DNA of 64,000 nucleotides. It comes from Azospirillum sp. RU38E. GTDB lineage: Bacteria > Pseudomonadota > Alphaproteobacteria > Azospirillales > Azospirillaceae. The position numbers were made by a program, and so were the translations under genes. Location of the stretch: assembly GCF_900188385.1 (NCBI RefSeq), contig NZ_FZOI01000006.1, positions 62,001 through 126,000 of the forward strand, given 5' to 3'. Each line of letters opens with the position of its first letter. The stretch's first letter is position 1. Below, in pieces: positions 9,849 to 18,658 of this stretch. The notes under the pieces are model-generated. The model did no database searches and was not told the DNA's origin. It saw nothing but the letters and a program-made list of their open reading frames with translations.

Positions 9849-9992
9849 ATACCAACCCACCTAATGGTTGACCTTCAGGCGGGTTGAAGGCCGGCGACTG
9901 CCGGCCCGGCACCGCGTGGCGCGTAAGCCAAGGCGGCGGATGAGGGAACGCGAAATCTCCCTTGATCGGTCACGATCAAGGGAGATTGGTAT
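9849..9992. repeat. ATACCAAT element, copy A4
   Basis: A 144 bp copy beginning ATACCAACCC and ending GATTGGTAT, slightly shortened in the middle. It stops 37 bp before the start codon of the DUF4157 gene, so that gene's promoter either overlaps the element or lies within the AT-rich stretch after it. Confidence 0.88.
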
Positions 9993-10029
9993 TATTATAT
10001 CAAGCTTAAAATTTTAAAGCGAGGAAGCC

Positions 10030-11523
10030 ATGGCAGAATATAAGAACGCGGCGTCGCACAAGCGCACGATGGCGCTGAAATCATTCTCCCGTCACGGCCA
10101 AGCTCGTCTTGAGGACCGGCGTCTTGATAGCTCCCCGGCGCAGCTAGAGGACAAACGAAAGCCGCAGGGGCCTTATGCAGGGGTGCTGCAAAAGGTCAGC
10201 GCGGCCACAAACACCGACCTGACGGGCGTCAAAATCCACACCAACTCGCCAGAGCCAGCCCGAATTGATGCCCATGGCTTTACCCGCGGCAACGAAATTC
10301 ACCTTGCTCCCGGTCAGGAAAAGCATTTACCGCATGAGTTAGGACATGTCGTCCAGCAGATGGCGGGAAAGGTGAAGCCAACCGGTACGGTGAACGGTCT
10401 GCCCATCAACGACCATCCCGCACTGGAGAGAGAGGCGACGGAAATCGGTAACAAAGCATTTTCTGCAAGCCGCGCCGAAACATCGTCAACCAGGCCCGGG
10501 GCAAAACCGTCCATACAACGTCAAGCAAGGAGTCAGCCCCCCCACCGCCTGTCAATGGCGAATGGTGTGATCCAGCGGGCAGGCACAAAGCCCAGGGCGT
10601 TCTCGACGGATAGAAGGTGGGTAATCAAGGCAACCTCCGACCGAGAAGCATTTGTTTACGAGAATGCTAATGCATTAAAACTTAATACTATTCTGCCGAA
10701 ATTCAAATTGCTTGTAACGCCGGAAGTCAAGGAGGGCGACGATTCTCTTACAATTATTTCTGAAAATTCGGACCCAATTACTATTACGGGAAAGAGAAAG
10801 GACAATGAAGCACTTGTAGAAGCCATAGAGGGAAAAATAAAAAAAATAATCATTTTGGAAAATATTGCTTATGAAGAAAAAGAATCTGAAACAGAGAAAA
10901 AATCAAATCAAATTGAAACTTGGGTCGGGGATATTAAAATTGGAAATAGAACAAAAAGTGAGAAACAATACAACAAAGAAAATGATGTAAATGTACCAAC
11001 TAAAATAAAATTGGCGGAACATTTCATTAAGGACTATTTTCTCCGGGACAGCCGGAAAAAGGGATATGATTTCGAAAATCTCAGCAAATTTAGGAAATAT
11101 ATTGGCCGTAACATGGACAAAAAAAATAATATAAAAATTGCAGCGAGTAATATTTTCAGTAATCTCACAAAGATATACTCAACAATGACAGGGCCAAACA
11201 ACAAAATTACACTTGTTGGTAGTAGTATTCTGTTTGTATTCAATATAAATACGCCTGATTCATCAGTGGCAAAATTAATCGACCCCGATCACCCAATTAT
11301 ATTGGACGAACCAAAAGAAGAAGGTAAAAAAATAGATGAAAAAGATCAAATAAAAAATGTCCCCAGTTCTATGATTGATAAAACTGATTTCAATGATAAT
11401 TATGAGGATTTTGTTGAATGGTTTAATGAATGGAAAAATGAATACGGAGATGGATTGAAAAATGTTATGGAGATATTTTCTACGATATCGACATATCCAG
11501 AGGAGTTCGTAAGCGGTAAATAA
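10030..11523 (+). CDS. DUF4157 protein with inositol-polyphosphate-kinase-like C-terminal domain; candidate toxin/effector
   Basis: 497 residues, start ATG behind CGAGGAAGCC. Residues ~45-145 form a DUF4157 domain with HELGH at 102-106 and GNEIHLAPG before it; such domains head polymorphic toxins and contractile-injection (eCIS) cargo. A linker (150-185) leads to a lysine-rich C-terminal half encoded by strikingly AT-rich DNA, unlike all neighbours. This half carries what I read as the inositol polyphosphate kinase pattern in order: VIK (Lys200) and Glu206-FVYE, hinge ILENI (275-279), the DxKxG signature as GDIKIGNRT (300-308), SSILFVF (398-404) and the metal-site region KLIDPDHP (415-422). 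The Pro that usually opens PxxxDxKxG is missing. No immunity gene or injection-system gene is adjacent. DUF4157 is confident; the kinase fold is pattern-based; the effector role is inference. Confidence 0.75.
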   Translation: MAEYKNAASHKRTMALKSFSRHGQARLEDRRLDSSPAQLEDKRKPQGPYAGVLQKVSAATNTDLTGVKIHTNSPEPARIDAHGFTRGNEIHLAPGQEKHLPHELGHVVQQMAGKVKPTGTVNGLPINDHPALEREATEIGNKAFSASRAETSSTRPGAKPSIQRQARSQPPHRLSMANGVIQRAGTKPRAFSTDRRWVIKATSDREAFVYENANALKLNTILPKFKLLVTPEVKEGDDSLTIISENSDPITITGKRKDNEALVEAIEGKIKKIIILENIAYEEKESETEKKSNQIETWVGDIKIGNRTKSEKQYNKENDVNVPTKIKLAEHFIKDYFLRDSRKKGYDFENLSKFRKYIGRNMDKKNNIKIAASNIFSNLTKIYSTMTGPNNKITLVGSSILFVFNINTPDSSVAKLIDPDHPIILDEPKEEGKKIDEKDQIKNVPSSMIDKTDFNDNYEDFVEWFNEWKNEYGDGLKNVMEIFSTISTYPEEFVSGK

Positions 11524-11684
11524 TACCAATCTCCCTTGATCGTGACCGATCAAGGGAGATTTTGCGTTCCCTCAGACGCCGGGCGGGCGCATCCGCGCCC
11601 TTGGCTCACGCCGCTACCAAGCGGCGGGCCGGCGGTCGCCGGCCTCCAACCCGCCTAAAGGTCAATCTTTAGGCGGGTTGGTAT
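11523..11684. repeat. ATACCAAT element, copy A5 (inverted)
   Basis: A 162 bp copy in the opposite orientation to A1-A4: it begins ATACCAATCTCCCTTGATC and ends AGGCGGGTTGGTAT. Its first base is the last base of the TAA stop of the DUF4157 gene, so its hairpins end that transcript. With A1/A2 it bounds the 3.0-11.7 kb accessory block. Just beyond it (11688-11716) ACCAAC...GTTGGT may be a solo end of the related 148 bp element. Confidence 0.9.
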
Positions 11685-11792
11685 AATACCAACGATCACA
11701 ATTCATGACTGTTGGTGCGGACGAGCCAAGCCAGCGGATGCTTGTGCTGGCGATTGAGGGCATGATACTTGTCCTAAAAAGAGAATCTCAGA

Positions 11793-11826
11793 GGGCAGGC
11801 TCGACCTTCATAGGCCGAGCCTGCCC
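11793..11826 (-). terminator. stem-loop downstream of the IlvD/Edd dehydratase gene
   Basis: GGGCAGGCTCG (11793-11803) pairs perfectly with CGAGCCTGCCC (11816-11826), loop of 12 bases, 11 bp past the stop codon of the leftward dehydratase gene. The T-run on the minus strand (CTTTTTAGG) lies about 13 bases after the stem rather than directly adjacent, so it is a plausible but imperfect intrinsic terminator. Confidence 0.5.
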
Positions 11827-11836
11827 CTTCAACCGG

Positions 11837-13639
11837 TCAGTGATTATCGCGCGGCAGGCCCTTGGTCTGGGCGATGCGCTGGTATTTTTCCGCCCCTTCC
11901 AGAATGGCACCCGTGTTCATCTGGCCCACCGTGGCGCGCTGGATTTCCTGCCAGGGCGTCTGGGAGGCCGGATAGGCGTAACCGCCCGCAGCCGCCAGCT
12001 CCGCCCGGCGCCGGGCCAGCTCCTCGTCAGAGACCTGCACATTGACGGTGCAGTTCTTCAGGTCGATGCGCACCCGGTCGCCGGTGCGCAACAGAGCCAG
12101 GGCGCCGCCCGCCGCCGCTTCCGGGGAGGCATTGAGGATGGAGGGGGAACCGGATGTGCCCGACTGGCGGCCATCACCGATGCAGGGCAGGGCGGAGATG
12201 CCTTCGCGGATCAGATAGGCCGGCGGGCGCATATTCACCACTTCGGCCGCCCCCGGATAGCCCACCGGGCCGGCACCGCGCATGAACATCAGCGTTTCCG
12301 GCGTGATGCCCAGCGACGGATCGTCGATGCGGTGATGGTAATCCTCCGGCCCGTCAAACACCACGGCGGGGCCTTCAAAGGCTTCCGGGTCGTTGGGGTT
12401 GGACAGGTAACGGTCGCGGAATTCCGGGCTGATCACGCTGGTCTTCATGATCGCGGCATCGAACAGATTGCCGCGCAGCACGATGAAACCGGCCTTTTCC
12501 TTCAGCGGCTGACCATAGGGGCGGATGACCTTCTCATCCTCAATCTCCACGCCCCGGCAATTATCGCCAATGGACTTGCCATTAACGGTCAGGGCGTTTT
12601 CGATGATGCGGCCCTGCTGCATCAATTGCGACACCACGGCGGGCACGCCGCCGGCGCGGTAATAATCCTCGCCCAGATATTCGCCGGCGGGCTGCAGGTT
12701 CACCAGCAGCGGAATATCATGGCCATGGCTCTGCCAATCCTGCAGGTCCAGTTCCACACCCATATGCCGGGCGATGGCGGCCAGATGGATCGGCGCGTTG
12801 GTGGAACCGCCAATGGCGGAATTCACCGCAATGGCGTTCAGGAAGGCGTCGCGCGTCAGAATGTCCGACGGCTTCAGGTCTTCATGCACCATCTGCACGG
12901 CGCGCAGGCCGGTGCGATAGGCCACTTCCTGGCGGTCGCGGTAAGGCGCCGGGATGGCGGCCCCGCCGGGCAACTGCATCCCCAGCGCCTCGGCCAGGCT
13001 GTTCATCGTGGTGGCCGTGCCCATGGTGTTGCAATAACCCGTGGACGGGGCGGAAGAGGCCACCAGCTTGATGAAACCGTCATTATCGATCTCACCAGCC
13101 GCCAGCATCTGGCGGGCCTTCCAGACAATGGTGCCGGAACCGGTGCGTTCGCCCTTGTGCCAGCCATTCAGCATCGGGCCGACCGACAGCGCAATGGCGG
13201 GGATATTCACCGTGGCCGCTGCCATCAGGCAGGCGGGCGTGGTCTTGTCGCAACCGATGGTCAGCACCACGCCATCCAGCGGATAGCCGTACAGCACCTC
13301 CACCAGGGTCAGATAGGCCAGGTTGCGATCCAGCCCCGCCGTGGGGCGCTTGCCGGTTTCCTGGATCGGGTGGACAGGGAATTCCAGCGGAATGCCCCCC
13401 GCCTCCCGAATACCGTCGCGCACCCGTTCCGCCAGCACCAGATGGTGGCGGTTGCAGGGGCTGAGATCGGAACCGGTCTGGGCGATACCGATGATCGGCT
13501 TGCCGGAGCGAAGCTCCTCCAGCGACAGGCCGAAATTCAGATAGCGCTCCAGATAGAGCGCCGTCATGTCGATATTGGCCGGATTGTCGAACCAGGCTCG
13601 TGAACGCAGCTTCTTCGGTTCGGTGGGCGCGGGGGTCAT
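11837..13639 (-). CDS. IlvD/Edd family dehydratase, probable L-arabonate (pentonate) dehydratase
   Basis: A 600-residue cytoplasmic iron-sulfur dehydratase that would convert a pentonic acid to its 2-keto-3-deoxy form. Start: ATG at 13639, with GAAGGA nine bases upstream; an in-frame TTG ten codons earlier is less likely. Motifs: [16 protein letters not shown] and [14 protein letters not shown] give two of the cluster cysteines, followed by [13 protein letters not shown] and [15 protein letters not shown] near the C-terminus. This SPCNRHH/TPACLMA pattern is that of the sugar-acid dehydratase branch rather than biosynthetic dihydroxyacid dehydratase. It begins 20 bp after the aldose epimerase stop, so the two are cotranscribed. 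Arabonate over xylonate is chosen because of the GH51/GH43/GguC neighbours. Confidence 0.82.
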   Translation of the reverse strand: MTPAPTEPKKLRSRAWFDNPANIDMTALYLERYLNFGLSLEELRSGKPIIGIAQTGSDLSPCNRHHLVLAERVRDGIREAGGIPLEFPVHPIQETGKRPTAGLDRNLAYLTLVEVLYGYPLDGVVLTIGCDKTTPACLMAAATVNIPAIALSVGPMLNGWHKGERTGSGTIVWKARQMLAAGEIDNDGFIKLVASSAPSTGYCNTMGTATTMNSLAEALGMQLPGGAAIPAPYRDRQEVAYRTGLRAVQMVHEDLKPSDILTRDAFLNAIAVNSAIGGSTNAPIHLAAIARHMGVELDLQDWQSHGHDIPLLVNLQPAGEYLGEDYYRAGGVPAVVSQLMQQGRIIENALTVNGKSIGDNCRGVEIEDEKVIRPYGQPLKEKAGFIVLRGNLFDAAIMKTSVISPEFRDRYLSNPNDPEAFEGPAVVFDGPEDYHHRIDDPSLGITPETLMFMRGAGPVGYPGAAEVVNMRPPAYLIREGISALPCIGDGRQSGTSGSPSILNASPEAAAGGALALLRTGDRVRIDLKNCTVNVQVSDEELARRRAELAAAGGYAYPASQTPWQEIQRATVGQMNTGAILEGAEKYQRIAQTKGLPRDNH

Positions 13640-13658
13640 CACCAACGGTCCTTCATTC

Positions 13659-14810
13659 TTACTGGGCAACGGACAGACGGAAACTCATTTCATGGCGATA
13701 GGGTTTCCCCGGATCGACACGGGCAGAGGTGAAAGCGGGCTGGTTGGGCGCATCGGGGAATTTCTGCGGTTCCAGGGCGATCCCATCGCTCATCCGGTAC
13801 AGGTGCCCCTGCTTGCCCACCAGCGTGCCATCCAGGAAATTGCCGGTATAGACCTGGATGCCGGGCTGGGTCGAGTAGACCTCCAGCACGCGGCCGCTAT
13901 CCAGGTCTTCCAAACGGGCAGTCAATTTCTGCTTCGGCGTCAGCCCGCTATCGATAGCGAAATTATGGTCATAGCCGCGACCGGCGACAATCTGCGGGTC
14001 GGTGCCGTCGCGTAACCCATCGCTCAGCACCCGCCCCTTGCGGAAGTCAAACACCGTGCCTTCCACCGGCTTCAGCTCCCCGGTCGGGATCAGCGCCGCA
14101 TTGACGGGGGTATAGTGGGCGGCCGGCAGCGTCAGCTTGTGCCGCAGGATGCCCAGCGGGCTGCCCTCACCGGCCAGATTAAAGATGGCATGGTTGGTCA
14201 TATTGACGATGGTCGGCTTGTCGGTCGCCGCCTCATAGGTCATGGACAGAACATTGTTCTCATCCAGCGCATAGGTGGTTTTCACCGACAGGGTGCCGGG
14301 ATAGCCCTGATCGCCATCCGGGCTGGTCAGGGTCAGGGCGACCGATGCCGTTTCCCCCTGGCGGATATCGGCCACCTGCCAGTTATGCTTGTCGAACCCC
14401 TTCACCCCGCCATGCAGCGAATTCTGCTTGTCGTTCTGGGTCAGCTGATAGGTCTTGCCATCCAGGGTGAAGCGCCCGCCGGCAATCCGGTTGGCATAGC
14501 GGCCCACCGTGATGCCGAAATAATTCGGCGTCTCCACATAGGGTTTCAGCGTGTCATGGCCCAACACGATATCCGCCACCGCTCCCGTCCGGTCCGGCGC
14601 CTTCAGCGCCTGCAATGTCGCACCATAAGTCAAAATGGTAGCGCTCACACCCTTATTATTGATAAGGGTGATCGCCTCCACCTTGGTGCCGTCGGGCAGC
14701 TCGCCAAACGGCGCGCGGCTGGCGCTGGCGGCGAGTGCGGCGGAGGAGGCCAGCAGGCTGGTGGCACACAGGGCGGCAACAAGGGCGGGACGGAGATGCT
14801 TCCGGGGCAA
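13659..14810 (-). CDS. Aldose 1-epimerase (mutarotase), exported
   Basis: 383 residues including a signal peptide ([24 protein letters not shown]), so it acts in the periplasm, interconverting alpha and beta anomers of the sugar before uptake or oxidation. The start is TTG at 14810 behind AAGGAA with 8-base spacing; no ATG fits the signal peptide. GalM motifs: [27 protein letters not shown], the catalytic His in NHAIFNL (most GalM proteins have NHxYFNL, so Tyr is replaced by Ile), GYDHNF and the catalytic Glu in [14 protein letters not shown]. Head gene of the leftward galM-ilvD/edd pair and divergent, with a 111 bp gap, from the MFS transporter gene; the shared gap must hold both promoters. 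Confidence 0.88.
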   Translation of the reverse strand: MPRKHLRPALVAALCATSLLASSAALAASASRAPFGELPDGTKVEAITLINNKGVSATILTYGATLQALKAPDRTGAVADIVLGHDTLKPYVETPNYFGITVGRYANRIAGGRFTLDGKTYQLTQNDKQNSLHGGVKGFDKHNWQVADIRQGETASVALTLTSPDGDQGYPGTLSVKTTYALDENNVLSMTYEAATDKPTIVNMTNHAIFNLAGEGSPLGILRHKLTLPAAHYTPVNAALIPTGELKPVEGTVFDFRKGRVLSDGLRDGTDPQIVAGRGYDHNFAIDSGLTPKQKLTARLEDLDSGRVLEVYSTQPGIQVYTGNFLDGTLVGKQGHLYRMSDGIALEPQKFPDAPNQPAFTSARVDPGKPYRHEMSFRLSVAQ

Positions 14811-14921
14811 GATCGGGGTTCCTTCCTTTTGAAACGATGCGCCGTTGACCGGCTCGCTTTCTGCCAGCTATATACTCATACAAAATAGAATGGAAGCCAT
14901 CCCGAGAGGAAACACCCCAAG

Positions 14922-16235
14922 ATGCCTCCAGCCCCGATTTCCAAGCCCGGCGCCGGCCATGCGGCTGTCGCTGCCGTGGTCGACAATTATCGCCCCGTGC
15001 TGGCCCTGCTGGCCAGCCTGTTCTTCATCTGGGGCTTCATCACCGTTATCAACAACACGCTGCTGCCGCATTTACGCAGTGTTTTTGACCTGACCTATGC
15101 GCAGACGACGCTGATCGAGTCGGTCTGGTTCATCGCCTATCTGGTGGCCTCGGTCCCCTCGGCCAAGCTGATTGAACGGATCGGTTACCGCCGCGCCATG
15201 GTGGCGGGGCTGCTGACCATGGCGTTCGGGTCGTTGATGATGATCCCGGCGGCGCGCATCCCGTCTTATGAAGTGACGCTGGTGGCTTTGTTCATCGTGG
15301 CGGCGGGCATTGCCCTGCTGCAGGTGGCGGCCAATCCCTATGTTGCCGTGGTCGGCCCGCCGGAAACGGCGTCTTCGCGGCTTAATCTGGTGCAGGCGTG
15401 CAATTCCGCTGGCACCACGCTGGCCCCGCTGTTCGGCGGCTATCTGATCCTGGGCCGGTCGACCGGCGGCACGGCGGAAGCCGGCGCCACGCTGACGGCG
15501 GCCGAACGGCTGGCCGATGCCCAGTCGGTGCAACTGCCCTATCTGATCGTGGCGGCGGTGCTGCTGGTGCTGGCCTTTGTCATCGCCCGTTCCCGCCTGC
15601 CCGATATCAGCGCCACGGCGCGCCGGACCGATGCGGAAGAACGCAAGAAACATTCGCTGTGGAAACACCGTAATCTGGTGTTCGGTGTGCCGGCGATCTT
15701 CATCTATCTGATTGCCGAGATCGGTGTGGCCAACCTGTTCATCAATTTCATCAGCCAGCCGGATATTGCCGGCGTCACCCATGAAGAAGGTTCCACCTAT
15801 CTGTTCCTGCTCTGGGGCGGGATGATGGTGGGCCGCCTGGGTGGTGGCTATCTGATGCGCTGGATCAAGGCGGAAAACCTGCTGGCCGTGGCCTCCATCG
15901 GGGCGTTCCTGGTGATGATGGCCGCCGTGCTGCTGGATGGGCCGGTGGCCATGTGGGCGCTGATCAGCGTCGGCCTGTTCCATTCCATCATGTTCCCCAC
16001 CATCTTTACCCTTGGCATTCGCGGCCTGGGGCCGTTGACGGAAGAGGGCGCAGGCCTGCTGATCATGGCGATCGGTGGCGGCGCGCTGGTCTATTTCCAA
16101 GGGATGCTGGCCGATGCCTATGGGCTGCAGACCTCATTCCTGCTGACGGCGGCGTGTGAGCTGTATGTGTTGTTCTATGCCCTGTGGGGTGCCAAGCCGA
16201 CGGCGGCCATCGAAAGCGGTCATCGGTTGGATTGA
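14922..16235 (+). CDS. FucP/GluP-type sugar MFS transporter
   Basis: 437 residues, inner membrane, 12 predicted helices. It belongs to the fucose/glucose-galactose proton symporter branch of the major facilitator superfamily: LFFIWGFITVINNTLLPHL in helix 1, the RIGYRR loop after helix 2, and QVAANPYVAVVGPPETASSRLNLVQACNSAGT, which is diagnostic of FucP-like proteins. Ribosome site GAGAGGAAACACC precedes the ATG. It diverges from the epimerase gene, so it probably imports L-arabinose (or galactose) for this pathway. It is followed by a stem-loop terminator. Confidence 0.88.
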   Translation: MPPAPISKPGAGHAAVAAVVDNYRPVLALLASLFFIWGFITVINNTLLPHLRSVFDLTYAQTTLIESVWFIAYLVASVPSAKLIERIGYRRAMVAGLLTMAFGSLMMIPAARIPSYEVTLVALFIVAAGIALLQVAANPYVAVVGPPETASSRLNLVQACNSAGTTLAPLFGGYLILGRSTGGTAEAGATLTAAERLADAQSVQLPYLIVAAVLLVLAFVIARSRLPDISATARRTDAEERKKHSLWKHRNLVFGVPAIFIYLIAEIGVANLFINFISQPDIAGVTHEEGSTYLFLLWGGMMVGRLGGGYLMRWIKAENLLAVASIGAFLVMMAAVLLDGPVAMWALISVGLFHSIMFPTIFTLGIRGLGPLTEEGAGLLIMAIGGGALVYFQGMLADAYGLQTSFLLTAACELYVLFYALWGAKPTAAIESGHRLD

Positions 16236-16254
16236 GGGTGGTTTTTTGAGATAG

Positions 16255-16276
16255 GCCCCCCGGTCATCGGGGGGGC
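16255..16276 (+). terminator. terminator after the MFS gene
   Basis: GCCCCCCG (16255-16262) pairs with CGGGGGGGC (16268-16276), loop of five bases, followed by TATTTGG. It starts 20 bp after the transporter stop codon. The U-tract is short. Confidence 0.55.
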
Positions 16277-16299
16277 TATTTGGTCATGCCGGTGGAGTC

Positions 16300-16454
16300 A
16301 TAGGCACTAAGATGTTGGTTTTGCCCAACATTGCCTTCCCCGCGAAAGCGGGGATCCAGGGGCCAGGGGCGCTACGATGTGGTTCCTGTGGCCCCTGGAT
16401 CCCCGCTTTCGCGGGGAAGGCACGTAGAGTGTCCATGGCCAAAGTAGCGCCTAT
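16300..16454. repeat. REP-like element B2 (~155 bp)
   Basis: The core is the large palindrome GCCTTCCCCGCGAAAGCGGGGATCCAGGGGCC...GGCCCCTGGATCCCCGCTTTCGCGGGGAAGGC at 16332-16423 (written here with its centre omitted). Outside it, ATAGGCACTA (16300) and TAGCGCCTAT (16445-16454) form imperfect terminal inverted repeats. The same layout recurs in B3, B4 and B5. It fills most of the 326 bp gap between the MFS gene and the aldehyde dehydrogenase gene. Confidence 0.85.
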
Positions 16455-16561
16455 GAAGCTGTATCAGGGGCACGGCCCCCCCCAACCGCCTGAACGGTAA
16501 CAGGCCCTTGTTATAATGCCCATGCGGGTATGGTACCCGCCGGAGCGGAGGTGAGTGCGAG

Positions 16562-18142
16562 ATGAGTGTGATCGACGGCAGCATCCTGATCGGTGCAAAG
16601 CAGACCCAGGCCAAGGCCCGGTTCCAGGCCCTGAACCCCGCCACGGGCGAGGTGATCGGCCCCGATTTCTCCGAGGCCGATGCCGGCCATGTGGCGGAGG
16701 CCTGCGCCCTGGCGGCTGCCGCCTTCCCCGCCTTCTCCACCCTGTCACTGGAAGCCCGCGCCGCGTTTCTGGAGGATGTGGCCGCCCGCATCCTGGATAT
16801 TGGCGATGATCTGATCGTCCGCGCCATGGCCGAATCCGGCCTGCCCCGCCCGCGCCTGGAAGGTGAACGGGGCCGCACCGTCGGCCAGTTGCGCCTGTTC
16901 GCCGCCGTGGTGCGCCAGGGTGACTGGCTGGATGCCACCATCGACCCCGCCCTGCCCGATCGTGCCCCCCTGCCCCGCCCGTTCCTGGCCCGCGTCAACC
17001 AGGCCATCGGCCCGGTCGCCGTGTTTGGTGCCAGCAACTTCCCGCTGGCCTTCTCCGTCGCCGGGGGTGACACCGCCTCGGCACTCGCCGCCGGCTGCCC
17101 GGTGGTGGTGAAGGGCCATCCGGCCCATCCCGGTACGGGCGAACTGGTGGCCCGCGCCATCGCCGCCGCCGTGGCCGCTGCCGGCCTGCATGAGGGTGTC
17201 TTCTCCTATCTGCCGGGCACCACCCAGGTTCTGGGCGGCTCACTGGTGGCGCATCCGCGCATCAAGGCCGTGGGTTTCACCGGCTCGCGCGCCGGCGGGC
17301 TGGCGCTGGCCGCCATTGCCGCCAAGCGCCCGGAACCCATTCCGGTCTATGCGGAGATGAGTTCGATCAACCCGGTGCTGCTGCTGCCGCACGCCGCCGC
17401 ATCGCGCGGGGCCGATCTGGCCGCCGCCTTCATCGGCTCGCTGACCATGGGGTCGGGCCAGTTCTGCACTAACCCCGGTCTGGTGCTGGCGCTGGCCGGG
17501 CCGGAGACGGAGGCCTTCATCGCCGCCGCCGGGGAGCATCTCAACAAGGCCGCCGCCCAGGTAATGCTGTCCGGCGGCATCTGGCAGCATTATTGCGCCG
17601 GCGTCGACAAGCTGGAAAGCCACGAGGCTGTCACCCTGGTGGCACGCGGGCTGGCGGGCGAGGGCGTGAACCGGGGCCAGGCCGCCCTGTTCCGCACCGA
17701 TGCCCAGCATTTCCTCTCTGATGAGGCGCTGGGGGCGGAAGTGTTCGGTTCCTCCTCCCTGGTCATTGTCTGCCGTGACAAGGCGGAGCTGGCCCAGGTG
17801 CTGGCCGGGCTGGAAGGCCAGTTGACCGCCACCATCCTGATGGATGCGGCCGATCAGCCACTGGCGGCCGAGTTCCTGCCCCTGCTGGCCGAGCGCGCCG
17901 GCCGCGTGCTGGCCAATGGCTGGCCGACGGGGGTGGAGGTTTGCCACGCCATGGTGCATGGCGGCCCCTTCCCCGCCACCAGCGACGCCCGCACCACCTC
18001 TGTCGGGGCGCTGGCCATCGACCGTTTCCTGCGCCCGGTCTGTTACCAGAACCTGCCCGACGCGCTGCTGCCGCCGGCCGTGCAGGCGGCCAACCCGTGG
18101 AAGATCACCCGCCGGGTTGATGGCGTGCGTCAGCCGGCCTGA
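16562..18142 (+). CDS. 2-oxoglutarate semialdehyde dehydrogenase (NADP-type aldehyde dehydrogenase)
   Basis: 526 residues, cytoplasmic. It oxidises alpha-ketoglutarate semialdehyde to 2-oxoglutarate, the last step of non-phosphorylative pentose (or hexarate) degradation. ALDH features: FGASNFPLAFSVAGGDTASALAAG (cofactor-binding strand), KGHPAHPGT, GFTGSRAGG, catalytic Glu in YAEMSSINP and nucleophile Cys in GSGQFCTNPG. The KGHPAHP and NFPLAFS strings are typical of the KGSADH branch rather than of betaine or glycolaldehyde dehydrogenases. Start ATG behind GGAGGTGAG. It is transcribed away from the rest of the arabinose genes as a single gene with its own terminator. Confidence 0.87.
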   Translation: MSVIDGSILIGAKQTQAKARFQALNPATGEVIGPDFSEADAGHVAEACALAAAAFPAFSTLSLEARAAFLEDVAARILDIGDDLIVRAMAESGLPRPRLEGERGRTVGQLRLFAAVVRQGDWLDATIDPALPDRAPLPRPFLARVNQAIGPVAVFGASNFPLAFSVAGGDTASALAAGCPVVVKGHPAHPGTGELVARAIAAAVAAAGLHEGVFSYLPGTTQVLGGSLVAHPRIKAVGFTGSRAGGLALAAIAAKRPEPIPVYAEMSSINPVLLLPHAAASRGADLAAAFIGSLTMGSGQFCTNPGLVLALAGPETEAFIAAAGEHLNKAAAQVMLSGGIWQHYCAGVDKLESHEAVTLVARGLAGEGVNRGQAALFRTDAQHFLSDEALGAEVFGSSSLVIVCRDKAELAQVLAGLEGQLTATILMDAADQPLAAEFLPLLAERAGRVLANGWPTGVEVCHAMVHGGPFPATSDARTTSVGALAIDRFLRPVCYQNLPDALLPPAVQAANPWKITRRVDGVRQPA

Positions 18143-18171
18143 TCGGACGGACGGTTCTGCGCGCGGAATTG

Positions 18172-18205
18172 GGGGAAGGCGGTTGATCCGCCTTCCCCTT
18201 TTTTT
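18172..18205 (+). terminator. intrinsic terminator of the KGSA dehydrogenase gene
   Basis: GGGGAAGGCGG (18172-18182), loop TTGAT, CCGCCTTCCCC (18188-18198), then seven T. A textbook rho-independent terminator and the strongest in the window. Confidence 0.92.
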
Positions 18206-18326
18206 GTTTCCGGCATAACAATTTTTGGAACCGTCATGGAATTTTCACCACCACTATTAATGGTATTTCCCATATGATAGCGGCGAAGGCCGACGGCCCA
18301 TTGACCTGCCGCCAAGGAATTTCCCG

Positions 18327-18515
18327 ATGACCGACACCAGCAATACCAATCCACCTGCCCCCAGCACTCAGGCCGCCCTGAATGCGGTGCAACAGGCGGT
18401 CGAGAATGCCGTGAACGCCGTACAGCAGCAGATTGAAAACCAGATTTCGAACGAGCAGAACGGCATCAAGAACGCCATCAACCAGAATAGTTCCAGCGAC
18501 ACGCCGGCCGGCTGA
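18327..18515 (+). CDS. small Asn/Gln-rich helical protein, unknown function
   Basis: 62 codons from ATG 18327 (upstream AAGGAATTTCCCG) to TGA at 18513-18515. After a Pro/Asn/Thr-rich start, residues ~15-52 are a regular amphipathic helix with Ala/Val/Ile spacing (ALNAVQQAVENAVNAV, QIENQISNEQ). No family is recognised. The same frame stays open past the TGA for 45 more codons (to 18653) and encodes another helical, charged stretch (ARMQAAARAKMAEEIGDNH...KKRTE), ending just before the GH108-like gene. This may therefore be a 107-residue protein with an in-frame UGA, two small genes, or a mutated gene. Its location suggests a partner of the downstream lysozyme-like enzyme. Confidence 0.5.
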   Translation: MTDTSNTNPPAPSTQAALNAVQQAVENAVNAVQQQIENQISNEQNGIKNAINQNSSSDTPAG

Positions 18516-18658
18516 GGCGGGCCGGGTCCAGCGTCCCTGGCGGCAGAACGGCCTTACCAGTTCCAGGCCGCCGCCGCGCGGATGCAGGCAGCGGCCCGCG
18601 CCAAAATGGCGGAAGAGATCGGTGATAATCACACGAAGAAGCGGACGGAGTGAGGGCC

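Noticed and set aside
10030-11523. DUF4157 HELGH motif read as a functional metalloprotease
   Set aside because: In DUF4157 headers this motif marks the domain, but no third zinc ligand or typical protease context is visible; treated as a processing/packaging domain.
3043-11684. Short regularly spaced repeats as a possible CRISPR array
   Set aside because: Copies are 84-162 bp, scattered across kilobases and separated by genes; no unit/spacer alternation and no cas genes.
11705-13603. Open frame downstream of the DUF4157 gene as an immunity protein
   Set aside because: It is antisense to the IlvD/Edd dehydratase and has no independent coding signal or ribosome site.
15072-16100. Long minus-strand open frame opposite the FucP-type MFS gene
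   Set aside because: His/Gln/Gly/Arg-rich shadow of a clear membrane transporter on the other strand, no family resemblance.
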